Shown: positions 13,901-25,914, numbered from the stretch's first letter. The stretch is 64,000 bases of DNA from Bombus terrestris (GCF_910591885.1 NC_063273.1:7254001-7318000); one strand, 5' to 3'. Program-made: numbers and translations. Notes: generated by a model not told the origin, from the letters alone.

Positions 13901-16641
13901 CAAAGATAAAGAGTAACAGAAAAGAGGAAGGGGGAGACGGAAGCAACTGAAAGAGGATTGTGCACGTACATACAAGAGGATCGTTATATTCTTCCGATAT
14001 CTTCGTGTTCCGAAAGTTGAACACATCCTTCTCGACCGTTTCAACAATATTAATCAAAAATCGATGCGAAGAAACTCTTTCATCCTCGTCGTGATTTCAT
14101 TGAAAACAGACAAGAAATGGACAAGACAGATCGAGAAGAATTCGAAACAAAAAAGAAAGAAAGAACAGGGAGAGGTTGTAGGAAGAATAGAAAAGAGCGA
14201 AAGAGATACAAGAATAGGAGATCACACAAAAAAGCCCTATTACCCTCTGTCTTAATCGCTACGACTGTAATCATCGAGAATGTTCTACGCAACGTATAAA
14301 AAGATTGAACCACGTCATCTTTACGTATACGTTACGACACGTATACGGTACGATAAAATTATTAAATAATACCGCGCAATCATCGATGTTCCTTCATTCT
14401 TTCTAAATCTTTTATCGTATCAAAAACGTTCTCTGTTTTCCATAGCGTCCTTTCCAGAAGACCCAGTGCGTGCGTTGGAATTCACCGTTGCTGAAAAAAG
14501 ATATGCTCCACCACTGGTAGCATTAAGAGACCTTTTCTCATCTTTTTTTTTATCTCTAACTTTTTTGTGCTTGTCCTAATTGTCTTTGCACATTCGAAGC
14601 CTCTCGAAGCTCGAATATCTCGAACAAATTGACTGACATTGACAGCAATTTCATATACGTATATATATAAAAATATATATATATATATTTATAGGTACGG
14701 GTAGCTTTCTTTTAATGGCATCCTGCGTATAAAGTATGTACGTACACTACAAATAGTTGTTGACGTCTCCAGTGCTCGAAATGCGACACGTGCTAATTAG
14801 TGCAGCCACAAATAAGTAGCAAAAGAAATTGGAATGGAGCGACGCAACAACCTTTTAACCTCATCGCATCTTGATCTCTTCACCTATGGATTTTAGTATT
14901 CTACATGGTGTAAAGGAACATTTTAAAACACGATTCAGAGATATGTTGTCTTTGAAAGAATCGTTTTCCTGAATAAAATGAAGATCACACGAATAAGAGA
15001 TAATTTACATCCGGGTTATTAGGTGTCGATTACGTTCGCTCCTTCGACAATAAATGACAAGTTAGACGGGAAAAGAATGAAGACATCGGATGTACACAGT
15101 AATAGTTCCGCACACACTTATAGAGACGTAACATACATATATCGAGAATAGATATCCAAGATACGAGCATAGACAACGAATAATTATGCATGGGAAGAAA
15201 AATGCGGAGCTGAAGAACGTAGACAGAACACACGAAAACACGCGCACGAACGCACACGTTTCATTTTACTTTCGATAGATTTTTTATCAGCTTGATATCT
15301 TCCTCATTCCGTGACTGATGAAGCAAAAGATATTTCGCGTGCGATGTATCAAGGTTAGCACGAAGCGAATTTATAATGACATGACATTGTTATCGCGTGC
15401 ATTCGTGCTGCGGATTACCGTCTCGGATCGCGTCGATGCGTCGTCTTACAATTCTTCCGAGTACATTCACGGCGATCCCAATGGGAACGGACATATAAAT
15501 TGCTTGGCAGCCGTGCGATAATTTTCTTTTTTCTCCACTTCTTTCTTTAAGAGGAAAATGTCTCTTTTTGCTTTCGTAACGAAAAAATCCACGTTACAAA
15601 GCCACGCTATCCCGGATATGGCTATTATTTACTTCCGCTGACTACATACTGTTCAAAATTTATAGAAGTATTATAGGAACGAAGAATGCTTTTGGCGCCA
15701 GAGCTGGGTCAAATACTATTTCAAGATTCTTTAACGCTACATAAAATTTATGTGCCTTCGCTATATGTAGAATGATCTTTGTTACGTTCGTTCGAATGCA
15801 ACTTACACTTGGTTCTCTCTCGTATACATAAAAGTATAATATAACTTCAGTGTTTTTATTCGGGCTAGCCGAAATAGTATTTTGCCCACCTCTCTCCAGC
15901 GCGTTTTCATCCTTTTTTTTATTCCTTTTCGTCTGACTTTGTCCCTTCAACTGCACACCGTCAAGTTCACCCGGGGATTGACCATGACGCCCATCTTTGC
16001 CGCGATATAACACGCAACGATTTTACCAGCGACAATTAGACTTCTATAATTTCTATGATACAAAATCTGGGAGTAAAAACTCCGGGAATAAATCGCTATA
16101 GTAACGAGGATCGAGGATTAGTACCGAGGATGATCGAGGATGAAGGTTAATGCGTAAATAGAAGAGAATAGTTTCATAGGGATGAGACGAACTCACCTCC
16201 TCGCATAGTGCCAGCATACGCCTCGTACTTTCCAAGGACTGAAACAGAACGCGTCACGTGGATTAAGCAATGCGTATAAATTACAATGTGAGTTCTAACG
16301 CAAACAAACAAATTAATGAATTAATAAGTATTTGGAGCAACGGACAATGCACGTGTTAAACGAAGAATTAATAAAAAAAAAAATTGCATCATTGTCAAAC
16401 GGTAGATAAATCTCCTCTAATGTGGAACATTGCAAAATCTCATTGATACGTAATAGTACGGATTTCCTAAATGAATCAATTGGAAGAATCAATCATTATG
16501 AAAGACGTCGAAAGAATATCAAGTATCAAAGAATACACCTACCTCATCTGTAGTTTGATCGGCCTTTAATTGTAATTCCTGCAATTCGGTGCGAGGTGGG
16601 CCGCCCTCCACCGTACCCTGTGTTGGTGCCGGAGCAGGCAT
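1344..16641 (-). CDS. Snap25: SNAP25 (synaptosomal-associated protein 25), 3' end outside window
   Basis: Qbc-SNARE that pairs with syntaxin and synaptobrevin to drive synaptic-vesicle fusion at the plasma membrane. Coding exons in transcript order: 16641-16543, 16238-16197, one of three alternative 49-nt exons (10014-9966, 6176-6128 or 3889-3841), 2097-1980, 1617-1344. These add up to 582 nt, or 194 codons. The next intron opens at 1343 (GTGAG) and the last exon, expected to hold about 18 residues, is off the left edge. The start is the first ATG after an acceptor at 16741-16743 and gives MPAPAPTQG. Seen: N-terminal SNARE helix (SLESTRRMLALCEE onward), a cysteine cluster for palmitoylation (EKCCGLCVLPCNK), and a C-terminal SNARE helix (ENQNRQIDRINRK). 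Length and order match insect SNAP25 of about 212 aa. The donor after 1980 (GTAGGG) is weak. Identity is very secure. Confidence 0.95.
2098..3840 (-). other. SNAP25 intron between version A and constant exon
   Basis: Non-coding intron DNA. It has pyrimidine-rich and purine-rich tracts around 2990-3300 and a TA-rich microsatellite-like patch at about 3598-3725. No gene seen. Confidence 0.7.
3841..3889 (-). CDS. Snap25: SNAP25 alternative exon, version A
   Basis: A 49-nt exon with acceptor TAG (3890-3892) and donor GTAAGC, phase 0 in and phase 1 out. It encodes SHEVGMKTLVMLDEQG. The part TLVMLDEQG resembles the vertebrate SNAP-25 sequence at this position more than version C does. It lies 1.7 kb upstream of the constant exon 2097-1980. 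Any transcript using two of the three versions would shift frame, because 49 is not a multiple of three. Confidence 0.9.
3890..6127 (-). other. SNAP25 intron between versions B and A
   Basis: About 2.2 kb of intron with a GA repeat at 4633-4651, an A-rich run near 5875 and an AT-rich part at 5810-6090. No coding exon, RNA gene or mobile element recognised. Confidence 0.7.
6128..6176 (-). CDS. Snap25: SNAP25 alternative exon, version B
   Basis: A 49-nt exon with acceptor TAG (6177-6179) and donor GTAAGC, in the same phases as versions A and C. It encodes SEEVAANTLTMLDHQG, aligned without gaps to version C. The zero-layer Gln and the Leu-Asp-x-Gln-Gly core are kept. The basic residues of version C (K49, R54) are replaced by Glu and Asn, and the residue before the zero-layer Gln is His. 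Intact splice signals and an open frame argue for a functional exon rather than a decayed duplicate. Confidence 0.88.
7208..7323. repeat. TAA trinucleotide microsatellite
   Basis: Imperfect TAA/AAT units over about 115 bp, broken by a few ATG, GGT and ACG units. It lies in the SNAP25 intron between versions C and B. Confidence 0.97.
7850..7909. repeat. GA dinucleotide microsatellite
   Basis: About 60 bp of near-pure GA units with two AAAG interruptions, inside a SNAP25 intron. On the transcribed (minus) sense it reads as a CT-rich tract, so it could act as a polypyrimidine element in the pre-mRNA. Confidence 0.96.
9966..10014 (-). CDS. Snap25: SNAP25 alternative exon, version C (canonical)
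   Basis: A 49-nt exon between TAG (10015-10017) and donor GTGAG, phase 0 in and phase 1 out. It encodes SKEAGIRTLVALDDQG, which by recall equals the Drosophila Snap25 sequence, so this is probably the default choice. It carries residues 48-63, including the ionic zero-layer glutamine (Q62) of the first SNARE helix. It is the first of three interchangeable versions downstream of 16197, after a 6.2-kb intron. Confidence 0.92.
10643..10755. repeat. TTG-rich imperfect trinucleotide repeat
   Basis: TTG units with CTG, CTT and ATG variants over about 110 bp, inside the SNAP25 intron. It reads as CAA/CAG repeats on the transcribed strand. Confidence 0.85.
12317..12390. repeat. GGT trinucleotide microsatellite
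   Basis: Imperfect GGT units with GAT interruptions. In other frames it yields poly-His or poly-Pro reading frames that are artefacts of the repeat. Confidence 0.95.
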
Positions 16642-16740
16642 CTTGTCGGGTGCCTGACGATTTAACTATCTTCTACGAACGCACTTCCTCTTGGCTCGCT
16701 GTGTAGCCCGCGCAGCTCCTTGTTTGTGGGCTGGAACGTT
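16642..16740 (-). other. SNAP25 5' UTR part of first coding exon
   Basis: A consensus acceptor (CAG at 16743-16741, preceded on the minus strand by a T-rich tract) opens an exon that runs 99 nt to the ATG at 16641. So the start codon is probably not in the first exon and the promoter lies further right. No in-frame upstream ATG competes. Confidence 0.6.
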
Positions 16741-16743
16741 CTG

Positions 16744-19700
16744 CAACGTTGAAGAGTAAACGACAGATTAAACGACCATTCTTAAAATGCTTCTCTACGT
16801 TCTAACTAAAAAAACCTCGAACACGGCTCCATGAATATAATCGAGTTACCCAGTGGCTTAATTAAATCCAGGTAATTGCGAAATATCAGTAACGAAATTA
16901 AGGTCTGTTTTCTATCGAACGATTGTCAATTGCTTTAGTTTACGTCACGTGTACATGCTGGACCGAGAAACACAAATACCCAGCAGATGTACACATGCAT
17001 TTTTAAGAGAGAATGAGAGAACAGAATAAACGAGAGTCACGTACTTTCGAAAGGAAGAACCACAAGATATGCTAACGAACAGTCGATAAAGACGATACAA
17101 GGCGAGCAAGGTCAAAGATCAACAAAGTTTTGCAATTCTCTCGTAGGCGTAACACTGGAATGAGTCGATTCAGCGTGTGGAGAATCTGCGATTGTGAAAT
17201 TTTACGCAGATATTTGGTAAAAGCAGCCAACCAGTCAATAGTCGTGAATGCATGTATACGCGTTTACGTGGTGGAATTACGTGTGTGCCGGTGCTCCTAT
17301 GAAAATCAATACCCGACGACCGACCGACCGACCGACCGACCGACCCACCGACCGAATCGCGCGCAGACGCACACGACCGCGCCTTCTCCACGCCGTGCTT
17401 CGTGCTTCCTGTCTCTCCAACCCTCCTATAACCAACCCCTTTTGCGAGCTCTTCTCCGCGCGCACCTACCACCTGGATGACCACCCACCAGTTCTTCAAT
17501 CCAAAGCACCACCACGAGAACCGATCAGCTGAGCTCTACGATGTATGTACGTGGGTTGCTCTCAGAAACATCGGAAGCATGTTTTCAAACATCGATGCAT
17601 CCACCTTAACAAACTTCCATAAATAAGCATCTTTTTTATACCCTACGATATTTCGACAGCCTTCCAAACGATCTCCCTGCTGTCGTAAATAACGCTTTCA
17701 ACGGTTAGGGGAAAGTTTCGTCATGTGCATCGAAGCTTTGTCAAAGGTTACGGTAACTAAGTGCGTCAGTATAACTTTCTTTAAAGTTCCTTGTTAAATT
17801 TCTACCTGAAAGAAGTGAGTGTTGAATCAGAATATTAGATTTCCGGGCTAAAGGTTCTTGAACAATTGATGCAAAGGTATTATTCAAAAATAAATCTTCC
17901 TCGTCTATTTTGAGCCGATCCATTCAGGGAAGATTCCTATCGAAAGGAAGACTCGCGTAGAATTCAAAGCGCGCGGAACACCTTGTTAATGCATTAAGAC
18001 AGCGCGAGAGCCTGGTAATTGGCACTTGTAAATTTAATTACCGACAAATGAGTTGTAACAGAGACATGAATACCAGCTAAGACAGAGAAGAGAATATGAA
18101 AAGGTATCAACGATGTAATACATATTCCTATGTAATCTCTGGGAAACTAGTTCACACGTATAATAAACCGTGCGTGATAAAATTACGGCGACCTCCGTGG
18201 TCGGTGATTTCGTACGTATGTAGCAGAAATTATGGCGTGATCAATTGACTGAAGCTGTCCTTGCCCTCGAGACGAAGTTGGCTCGTTTCCAGGGCGAAAG
18301 GTATCGCGTCGCTTCTCCTGGTCACGGTACACCTCGCCAAGATCACGGACGACTAGTCAGACCTGGAGGACGCTGCTTGTATACCCTCTCAAATCGCAAA
18401 CAAACAGATATTGGTGTTCGATAAAACAAAAATGAAGAGCATTCGAAGGAAATCGTGTTCAGAAATCAATATCGACCTCCGAGGAAATGTTCTCGAGCTA
18501 CGTAGGTACATTCACAAACCGTACCAATACCAACGACACCCTTGGACGTCGTTTCAGAACAGATTCTTTCATGCATGACAAGATATGAATCCCAAACGGA
18601 ATCTTTGATTAAAACGTTTCGAGTTGATCGGTATATTCTCATTCGCATTCTTCAGATAAGCATTGCTTAACTTATTGACAGCACGACGAATAGCTTTAGG
18701 TAGTTTCAAATCATCGGATAAAGGTTTAAAATAGAAAATTACGATACAATAGACAAAAACATTGCCTCGTGGTTGCGATTCGTTGCAACTTATGTCGTAA
18801 CTCCAGATTTGCCTTCAAAGCGTACTAAGAGAACGAGCTTCATATTCTTGAGAGATATTTGGTCGTGAAAGTCATACTCAGAATAATGATGATCTCTAGT
18901 GGTCACGTGGAAGGATGGACACACATGTAGATGCGCTTTGTAGGAAATGTCGATCGCGCAGCGCAACGTGCCGGATGCCGGTAAGATAATGCGGCCATGT
19001 CATGACGCGTACTTCAATCTGCATGCGTGCAGGTATATACATACATACATAATGCTTGCGTATTGCACGAATGTCTTGACACGCGCCTTCCTGTTTAGAA
19101 TGGTTCGAGGTCTAACGTTCCTCGAACGCGAAACGTGGTCAATGTGTAATGAAAACGTTCTCTAGGTTGACAGGAAGTATTGAGAAAGTCATATCGAATG
19201 AATGATGCTGGTGAGAAAACAATAGATGAATTAATTCCGAGAGTGACGAATCAGAATGCTTCGTTGGAAAAGAATAAGAATTTTTACGTAGATATACAAA
19301 AAAAAGTGGCTCGATATAAATGCACTTGAAGCTTGAATGTTAAAGTTCGAGATACTCAGATGGATGTTTTAATTTTTACTTACCATTACAGGTAATATTA
19401 ATATATAAATTCCAATATACGGGGCGTTATTCACATTATGAAACTTTAATGAAAAATCAAGAGGTTCTGAATAAAAAGTAATCGCGATAGCGATTAGGTA
19501 GATGAGGAAATAGATATTTCAGTGCATTTCCGCATCTGATTACTCAAATATGCATCATTATAATTACATAGCCCCATCTTACGTCAAAGAATAAATATAA
19601 AATACAAGTATTCTGACGTCATACATACTCCCTCGTTCTTCTCGCACACACGCGCACGAAGTGACGTGTAAGTATCTGTGTGCGTGCGCGCGCCAGCGCC

Positions 19701-20744
19701 CTCTTATCATACACACACAAACTCAGATGTTTTTCATCAATGACGCTCAGCTGTTAACGCCGGTAGAAAAAGTGTCAAGAGCTTACTTGGTCGAAAATGC
19801 TTGTCATTTTTCGATGAATTCGAATTTCTACAGTCAAATCGAGTAATAGAAAATATTAATTTATAAAGTTTTACGTACGCATTAAGTAGACCGCGCATAC
19901 GTATGACATTAAGAAATCAATAAATAAAATAGCCGGTTAGAGACTATAATGTTAATGCGACGTTATCCCTCTTTCTTGAAATAAATATAAATATTACAAT
20001 GAAATGAATGTTAAATTTTCTCTTGAACGAATTCGCTTTTACGTCATGAAGTGCATTCCTCGAAGGATGAAATGCAACACAAATACGGAAACCTCCTCTG
20101 CAACGCATGCTTTGAATGTTAAACTTATCTTGTTTCTTGAAAGCAATAAATTCACGATAAAATCTAATTAACCTGTAATACTAAGTAAATCTTTAATGAC
20201 GTCTGCCTGGTTTCCGATTTTCTCCCTGCACAAGGAATTCAAAGCTATTCGAAATACTCTCATCTATATGATAAATATGAATCGTGGTGAGCAGTGGTTT
20301 AAAGTCATCATTTCCATTGATGACTGTCTCTCTACGTTGGTGTGTCACGAAAAGAAAATTTCTAGGTCAAATACATTACTTATAGAATTCGAATGTCATA
20401 CGAATGATATAAATTTGTGAAAAGAATGCAAAATAATAATCATTAAGGTTAATTGAAATGACAGGATGCTCTACTGTATCAATGCGTGGTAACGTAAGAT
20501 ACGAAGGAAAAAAATATACAGTATCACCGGTCTAGCTATTATTACTAACCGTACTCGTCAATAAAGTTGTCTTCGATGGGTGTTTCCGCCGGTAGTGAAC
20601 TCTACAATTGGCTTGTTTGAAGAAGAATCGGGAATATAAAATTTCCTGATGATCACTGACACTTTTTTCTATAAAAGTGTAAAAAACCGGTAGAATCCTG
20701 AGAAAAATTCACGAAGCTACGTTCTCTCCGACTGAAAGATTAGT
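16744..20744. other. SNAP25 upstream intron or intergenic DNA
   Basis: Non-coding DNA, GC-richer near 17280-17530 and 18180-18370, otherwise AT-rich. If the 5' UTR exons further right are real, this is the first intron of SNAP25. No coding exon or RNA gene recognised. Confidence 0.5.
17317..17355. repeat. GACC tetranucleotide repeat
   Basis: A near-perfect run of GACC units in a locally GC-rich stretch between SNAP25 and the protease gene. The short overlapping frames on both strands across it are repeat artefacts. Confidence 0.93.
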
Positions 20745-20750
20745 ACTCAC

Positions 20751-20862
20751 AATCAGCTACTGAGCAACGAGCAGTCGCAGAGTTTCAGAACAGCGCTTGC
20801 CTTGTAGTGGGGGTAAAATGTCGTCGACAAAGAAAAGCACCAATAGGAAAACCGGATTATAA
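20751..20862 (-). promoter_or_regulatory. Candidate SNAP25 promoter and non-coding first exon
   Basis: On the minus strand a TATA-like motif (complement of 20856-20861) is followed about 30 nt later by GC-richer sequence. That sequence ends in a strong donor, GTGAGT (20750-20745). This could splice to the acceptor at 16741-16743. It is inferred from spacing and motifs only; the orientation and distance suit SNAP25. Confidence 0.3.
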
Positions 20863-21909
20863 AGCTGCAAACTCCAGACGCGGGAATACTTATTTTATAT
20901 TGAAATATATACTTTTTCATGACAGATTTTATATAATATACTATTTGTTTCTTCTAATGATTAATTATAGCTTTTAACAAATGTTAATTCAAATCAATTA
21001 CATGATGATTGCGATGTAAATACGATACTCACATGGTTTGAGAACCACTGATTCATTATGCCGATTTTCAAATATAATATCGTGATAGTATTAAGGAAAC
21101 AACTTTCGAGTTACAATGTATATCGAAAATATATGTAATGAGTCATGTGTCTTATACATAATTTAGTATATGGATTGATGAAAGAAATATAGAAACACAT
21201 AATGTTATGAAAATAATATACAAAAATGTATATATGTATGTATATAGTACAAGCAAATGTGCTAATGAAAAAAAGTTAATTCATTGAAATAAGTTGAAAT
21301 TCTATTTATAACATGTATAAATCTATTTTCATTTCATTATTATAATAATTTTCAAATATCACCTCATCATCATCAAAATTATCCATTATAATTGAGGTTA
21401 AACATTGGTCAATATCTTAAAAAATGCAAATTGTTAAGTGATAATTTTTTTGTAAAAGTAGTTGCTTAGACAGTATTTAGATGTATATCTGCAACTATGT
21501 TTTTCATTTTATCTATTTTATCTAATATAATGTTGTCTGAAAAAATTGAAAAATAGGTGAGTAATTAATTGACAGAAATAATGTTGTGCAAAAATGCAAA
21601 AGACATGAGTGGAGATCCAAATATGTAACTATATGCTACAATTGAATGCATATGTATTACTGTATTACAAAATAAGGTGTATTCAAAGTAGAAAGGAAAA
21701 ATTTTTAAAGTAAGAAAACCAAAATTCGTTATAAAATTCCATATTCAATAAAGCTAGTAACACAAGTTACGTATTTTAACGTGAGTTAAACGATAGCTAG
21801 AGTAAAGTAGAAAATCGATATAACTTCACTGCAATGTAGTACTTTGTTAGTTTCTACCTATATAACTTTCGTCTAAAGTGTACTGAAATAAGTAGTATAT
21901 TTGCTCACC

Positions 21910-22080
21910 AATGATAATCAAGGACTTATCATATGCCACGAATGAACTGTCCTGTAATTCGGTTAACGTCTTGTCTTTTCGAGAACACTGCAGCAATCAC
22001 TGGTGATCACATCGATACAGTGAAACAGCTGCTGCTTTTTTGACAACCGGAACTTGAAAATGGTTAACATCAGTTTTTAA
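21910..22080 (-). promoter_or_regulatory. Second candidate upstream exon or promoter island
   Basis: A locally GC-richer patch in AT-rich DNA, containing CAGCTG E-box-type hexamers. On the minus strand it ends in donor GTGAGC (21908-21903). It could be an alternative SNAP25 first exon or a shared promoter region with the protease gene starting at 23072. Weak evidence. Confidence 0.22.
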
Positions 22081-23071
22081 AATGGCGCGAAAACTTGAAC
22101 GTAGAAATATATAACCAATCTTCAAATAATATCTAGAAATATTTCCAAGAAGTTTTATTTAGTGCATATCATATCTAAAATTTTATAATAGAGTGTGTGT
22201 CACGTAACTTTTATTTAAACATAAAAAAATATCGTGTCAAATTAACAAATATAAGCAACTATTGACCTTATCATCTCAATATTTTATACAGACTACAAAA
22301 TACTTGTAATACTTTCCATTATTCACTACATAAAACTGAGTCTGACTGATATTGTATCATGAATATTTCATATTGAATTATATATCCAGATTCTAAACTT
22401 CCAAATATAATTATAAATTATTAAATTTTATTCGAAATTATTCAAAGCTATTAACACTTTTTAGTTTCATCTCATTATCCACATATTTATTGTTATATGC
22501 ACGTTATCATGAATGTTTCGATTTTGAAATTCGAATCTATTTACTTTATATATTAAATTACTAAATATTTTCAGTTAGAAATACAAAACAACAAAATATT
22601 TTAATTTTACGATCACATGAAATTATTGTTAATATTACATTATAATGTTAATTACAAGAATCAATAGAATAGTTGCATATTAAATTATAAGGTTTATCTT
22701 ATCTTTGGTGCAATAAAAATGCTTCGGAAAAGATATATATAATAAGTTCACAGTCGAAGAGAAAAATCCATGTTTTTTAGCGTAAACGATTACGAGTACC
22801 AGCCAGTACATACTTTTTAATCTGTCATTTCTATTTATATTGTACAAGTTACTTTATTTATCGTTCTTTTTGAAATCTGTTATTTTCGCTTACGTCTCAT
22901 AAATATTTATATAAAAAGTAGAACGATCAAAATCAAAGTTTTCATTTAGCAATCGGAAGTTTTAAGAATTGATTATCATTCTTAATTCAGTAATATAGAG
23001 GAATTTAAAATCTCAACCAAAGAGTCAATTGCGTCAGTTGGAGGTCAACATCGTGCAGTGTATGTAGTAAG
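22081..23071. other. AT-rich upstream region of the cysteine protease gene
   Basis: About 1 kb of strongly AT-rich DNA with no coding exon or repeat family recognised. The promoter and 5' leader of the plus-strand protease gene must lie at its right end, but no clear TATA or initiator could be assigned. Confidence 0.5.
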
Positions 23072-25914
23072 ATGGCAGGCTTACTGCTGCGTGTAACGCG
23101 TATTTTATTTCTATTTGTCTTTAATACAATCCTTGTATCTTCTGGTCCCGCTAACAAACCAGTACAAAATGTCCCGGAGCCTTTAATTCAAAGTGCCTTG
23201 AATTCATTGAATCAGGATTCTCCAACGCATCATACATATGAGGGCGGTAACCTGATTAGCGCGCAAAAATTGGTATGCTTCCTATAAACTTTCTAAAAAT
23301 CAAATATTGATTATATAATAATCGAAATTTTTTAATTATTTGCCTGTACTAGTTTAAATTTAAAATATCGTTTAATTTCTTAACCTTCAGGAAGAACCTC
23401 CATATGTAATATACAGACTGACATTTGACTTAACTCCTACTTGCAAAGAAGCATTAGAACCTTGTCCTCGAGAAGCATGTACTGTGGAAGTGAAACAACA
23501 CGCACTTGGACATATAAATGTTTTAAGAGAATCTATACAATGCATGTATTTGTATCCTCAATCAGTACAAGATGATCCATTGCAAGTACAAGAAAATAAT
23601 CAGGATCAGGATCATGTTATTGAAAATTTAGACAAGCAAATTATTAACAATCAAAGTGTTGAACTAGATCATGAAATTCAAAAGAGTGGAGATCATAATG
23701 AGAGACCATTCATAGCAATGAGAGCTTCTAGTCCTAATTATTGTCCAGGATGTCCATATGAGTTAAATCCAAATTTGCCTGGATTTGTTGCTTTTGGAGA
23801 ACAAGTAGTGAAATCAATGGATGAATTGATACAAAATGATTTCAAGCATAAAGTAATTGATATTGTCAAAGTAACTCGTGTTGTTCCACCTTCATCTAAT
23901 ATTATACAATATCAAATTTTATTACGTATAGGAGAATCTGACTGCTTGAAAAATGCAATAGAGCAATTAGAATGCTCTATACAGACAAATCTTCCTGTCA
24001 AGGTATGTTTGGTAACATTCAAAGAACAACCTTGGCAGCAATCTAGCCGTAAAATAGTGAAGAATAACTGCACTATGGTTGCTAATGAAGAGATTAAAGA
24101 GAATATTAATTCTTATTCAACATTAAACAGCGAATCACTTGTAACACCAACACCCAACAAATCAGAAACAATTGATGAAAAATTGGAAGTTCTAGAAAAT
24201 TTAAAAAATGTTCTGGATAATTATACTTATATCACAACTAAAAAATCAGAAGAATCAGAACAATCAGAAGTGACAGAACATCCTATTCTAAAAATTTCCA
24301 TAAACAGAAGTGATGATGATGTTAAACCTCAAGGATTTGAAGATAAGGTAAAAGAATTTGGTGAATTTTTGAAAGATTTTGATTTGCCTACAAGACAAAC
24401 TCAATCAGATCCAGAAATAAACAGAGAGGAAGTTAAAGAAGAAATCATTTATCCAAGAAAGGTAGACTCTATAATTAATAAATCACACACAATGTATAGA
24501 AAGAAAAGGTCAGGTATTCCAGGTGCACCTTTTAATGTAAATGTTAATGATTCTACAATTAAAGAACTTGCAGATAAGGGTCTTAGGAAATTTTCAGAAA
24601 ATTCTGAAGGTTCAAATGAACCTATGATAGTAGAAATTATTGAAGCCTCAGAACAAGTAGTATCTGGATTGTTATATAAAATAAGGGTCAAATTGGGTAC
24701 AAGCAATTGTCCAAAAGGTACAAAAGATGGTTGTCAATTGAAAGAAGGAACTGAAATTAAAGAATGTTTGTTTACTATATGGTCTCAGGTATGGTTAGAT
24801 AAAGGATCTCCAAATATTACTATCAATTGTGATTCAAATAAACGCCGAAAGCGATCTTTACGAGGTAGTCGATATAATCAAAAAATGCTAAAGCTAGCTG
24901 AAGAAATAAAAGATGAGACATTATTTGAAGCTTTTATCAAGAAATTTGGAAAAACATACAATTCAGCCGATGAGAAACTAAATCGTTTTAAAATATTTAA
25001 ACAAAATCTAAAAATTATTGAAGAACTACAGATGTTTGAACGAGGAACAGCTGAATATGGTGTTACAATGTTTGCAGATCTCACGCCTAAAGAATTTAAA
25101 GCTCGTTATTTAGGTCTTCGTCCTGAACTAAAACACGAAAACGAAATACCTCTTCCTGAAGCTGAAATACCAGATGTTTCTTTACCACTTAAATTCGATT
25201 GGCGCGATCACAGTGTAGTTACACCTGTGAAAGATCAAGGCCAATGTGGATCATGCTGGGCGTTTTCTGTAACTGGAAACGTGGAAGGACAATACGCAAT
25301 TAAACATAATCAATTGTTATCTTTATCCGAACAGGAATTAGTAGATTGCGATTCTTTAGATGAAGGATGCAATGGAGGAGATATGGAAAATGCTTATAAA
25401 GCTATAGAAAAATTAGGAGGTCTTGAATTAGAATCAGATTATCCTTATGATGCTAAAGATGAAAAATGCCACTTTCTTCAAAATAAGGCTAAGGTACAAG
25501 TTGTCAGTGCTGTAAATATTACATCGGATGAAAAGAAAATGGCACAATGGCTAGTTAAAAACGGCCCAATTTCTGTTGGAATTAATGCCAATGCCATGCA
25601 GTTTTATTTTGGGGGAGTTTCACACCCACTCAACTTCTTATGCAGTCCTAAAAATTTAGATCATGGTGTTTTAATTGTGGGATATGGCATTAGCAGTACG
25701 TACATTTTTATATATCTTTTAAATATATTAATTTTTACACATTTTTATATAAGATCTTTTTCCAGAATATCCTCTTTTCCATAAAGAATTACCGTATTGG
25801 ATAATAAAGAATAGTTGGGGCCCACGATGGGGCGAGCGTGGTTATTACAGAGTTTATAGAGGAGATGGTACCTGTGGAGTTAACACAATGGCCACAAGTG
25901 CCGTAGTTGCATAA
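23072..25914 (+). CDS. Cathepsin F-like cysteine protease with cystatin-like domains (CG12163 type)
   Basis: Secreted or lysosomal papain-family (C1A) endopeptidase made as a large precursor. Exons 23072-23272, 23391-25695 and 25766-25914 join in phase to give 884 aa. Seen in order: signal peptide with hydrophobic core ILFLFVFNTILV; a first cystatin-like region (about 60-145); a second with paired Cys (about 180-290); an acidic linker; a basic site RKKR (437-440); a third cystatin-like region (to about 548); a second basic site KRRKR (551-555); an I29 propeptide (about 565-630); then the catalytic domain. The catalytic Cys689 (QGQCGSCW), His825 (DHGVLIVGYG) and Asn851 (KNSWG) are all present, so it should be active. 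Family knowledge: cathepsin F precursors carry an N-terminal cystatin-like extension, and insect forms are longer. A polyadenylation signal AATAAA lies at 26095-26100. The domain count is my reading of Cys and hydrophobic patterns, not a profile search. Confidence 0.92.

Larger units (their letters stand above)
10015..16196 (-). other. SNAP25 large intron upstream of version C
   Basis: About 6.2 kb holding a TTG-rich repeat (10643-10755), a GGT repeat (12317-12390) and AT-rich DNA with TA runs near 14655-14692. Several short frames (for example 12891-13133 and 15318-15521) have no recognisable domain or splice support. No exon or mobile element could be supported. Confidence 0.65.

Noticed and set aside
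14305..14350. Short inverted repeat around CGTATACG
   Set aside because: Too short, with no flanking duplication or second copy to call a mobile element or a stable RNA.
17130..17532. Overlapping Arg-rich frames on both strands
   Set aside because: Driven by the GACC repeat and local GC richness; frames on opposite strands cover the same bases.
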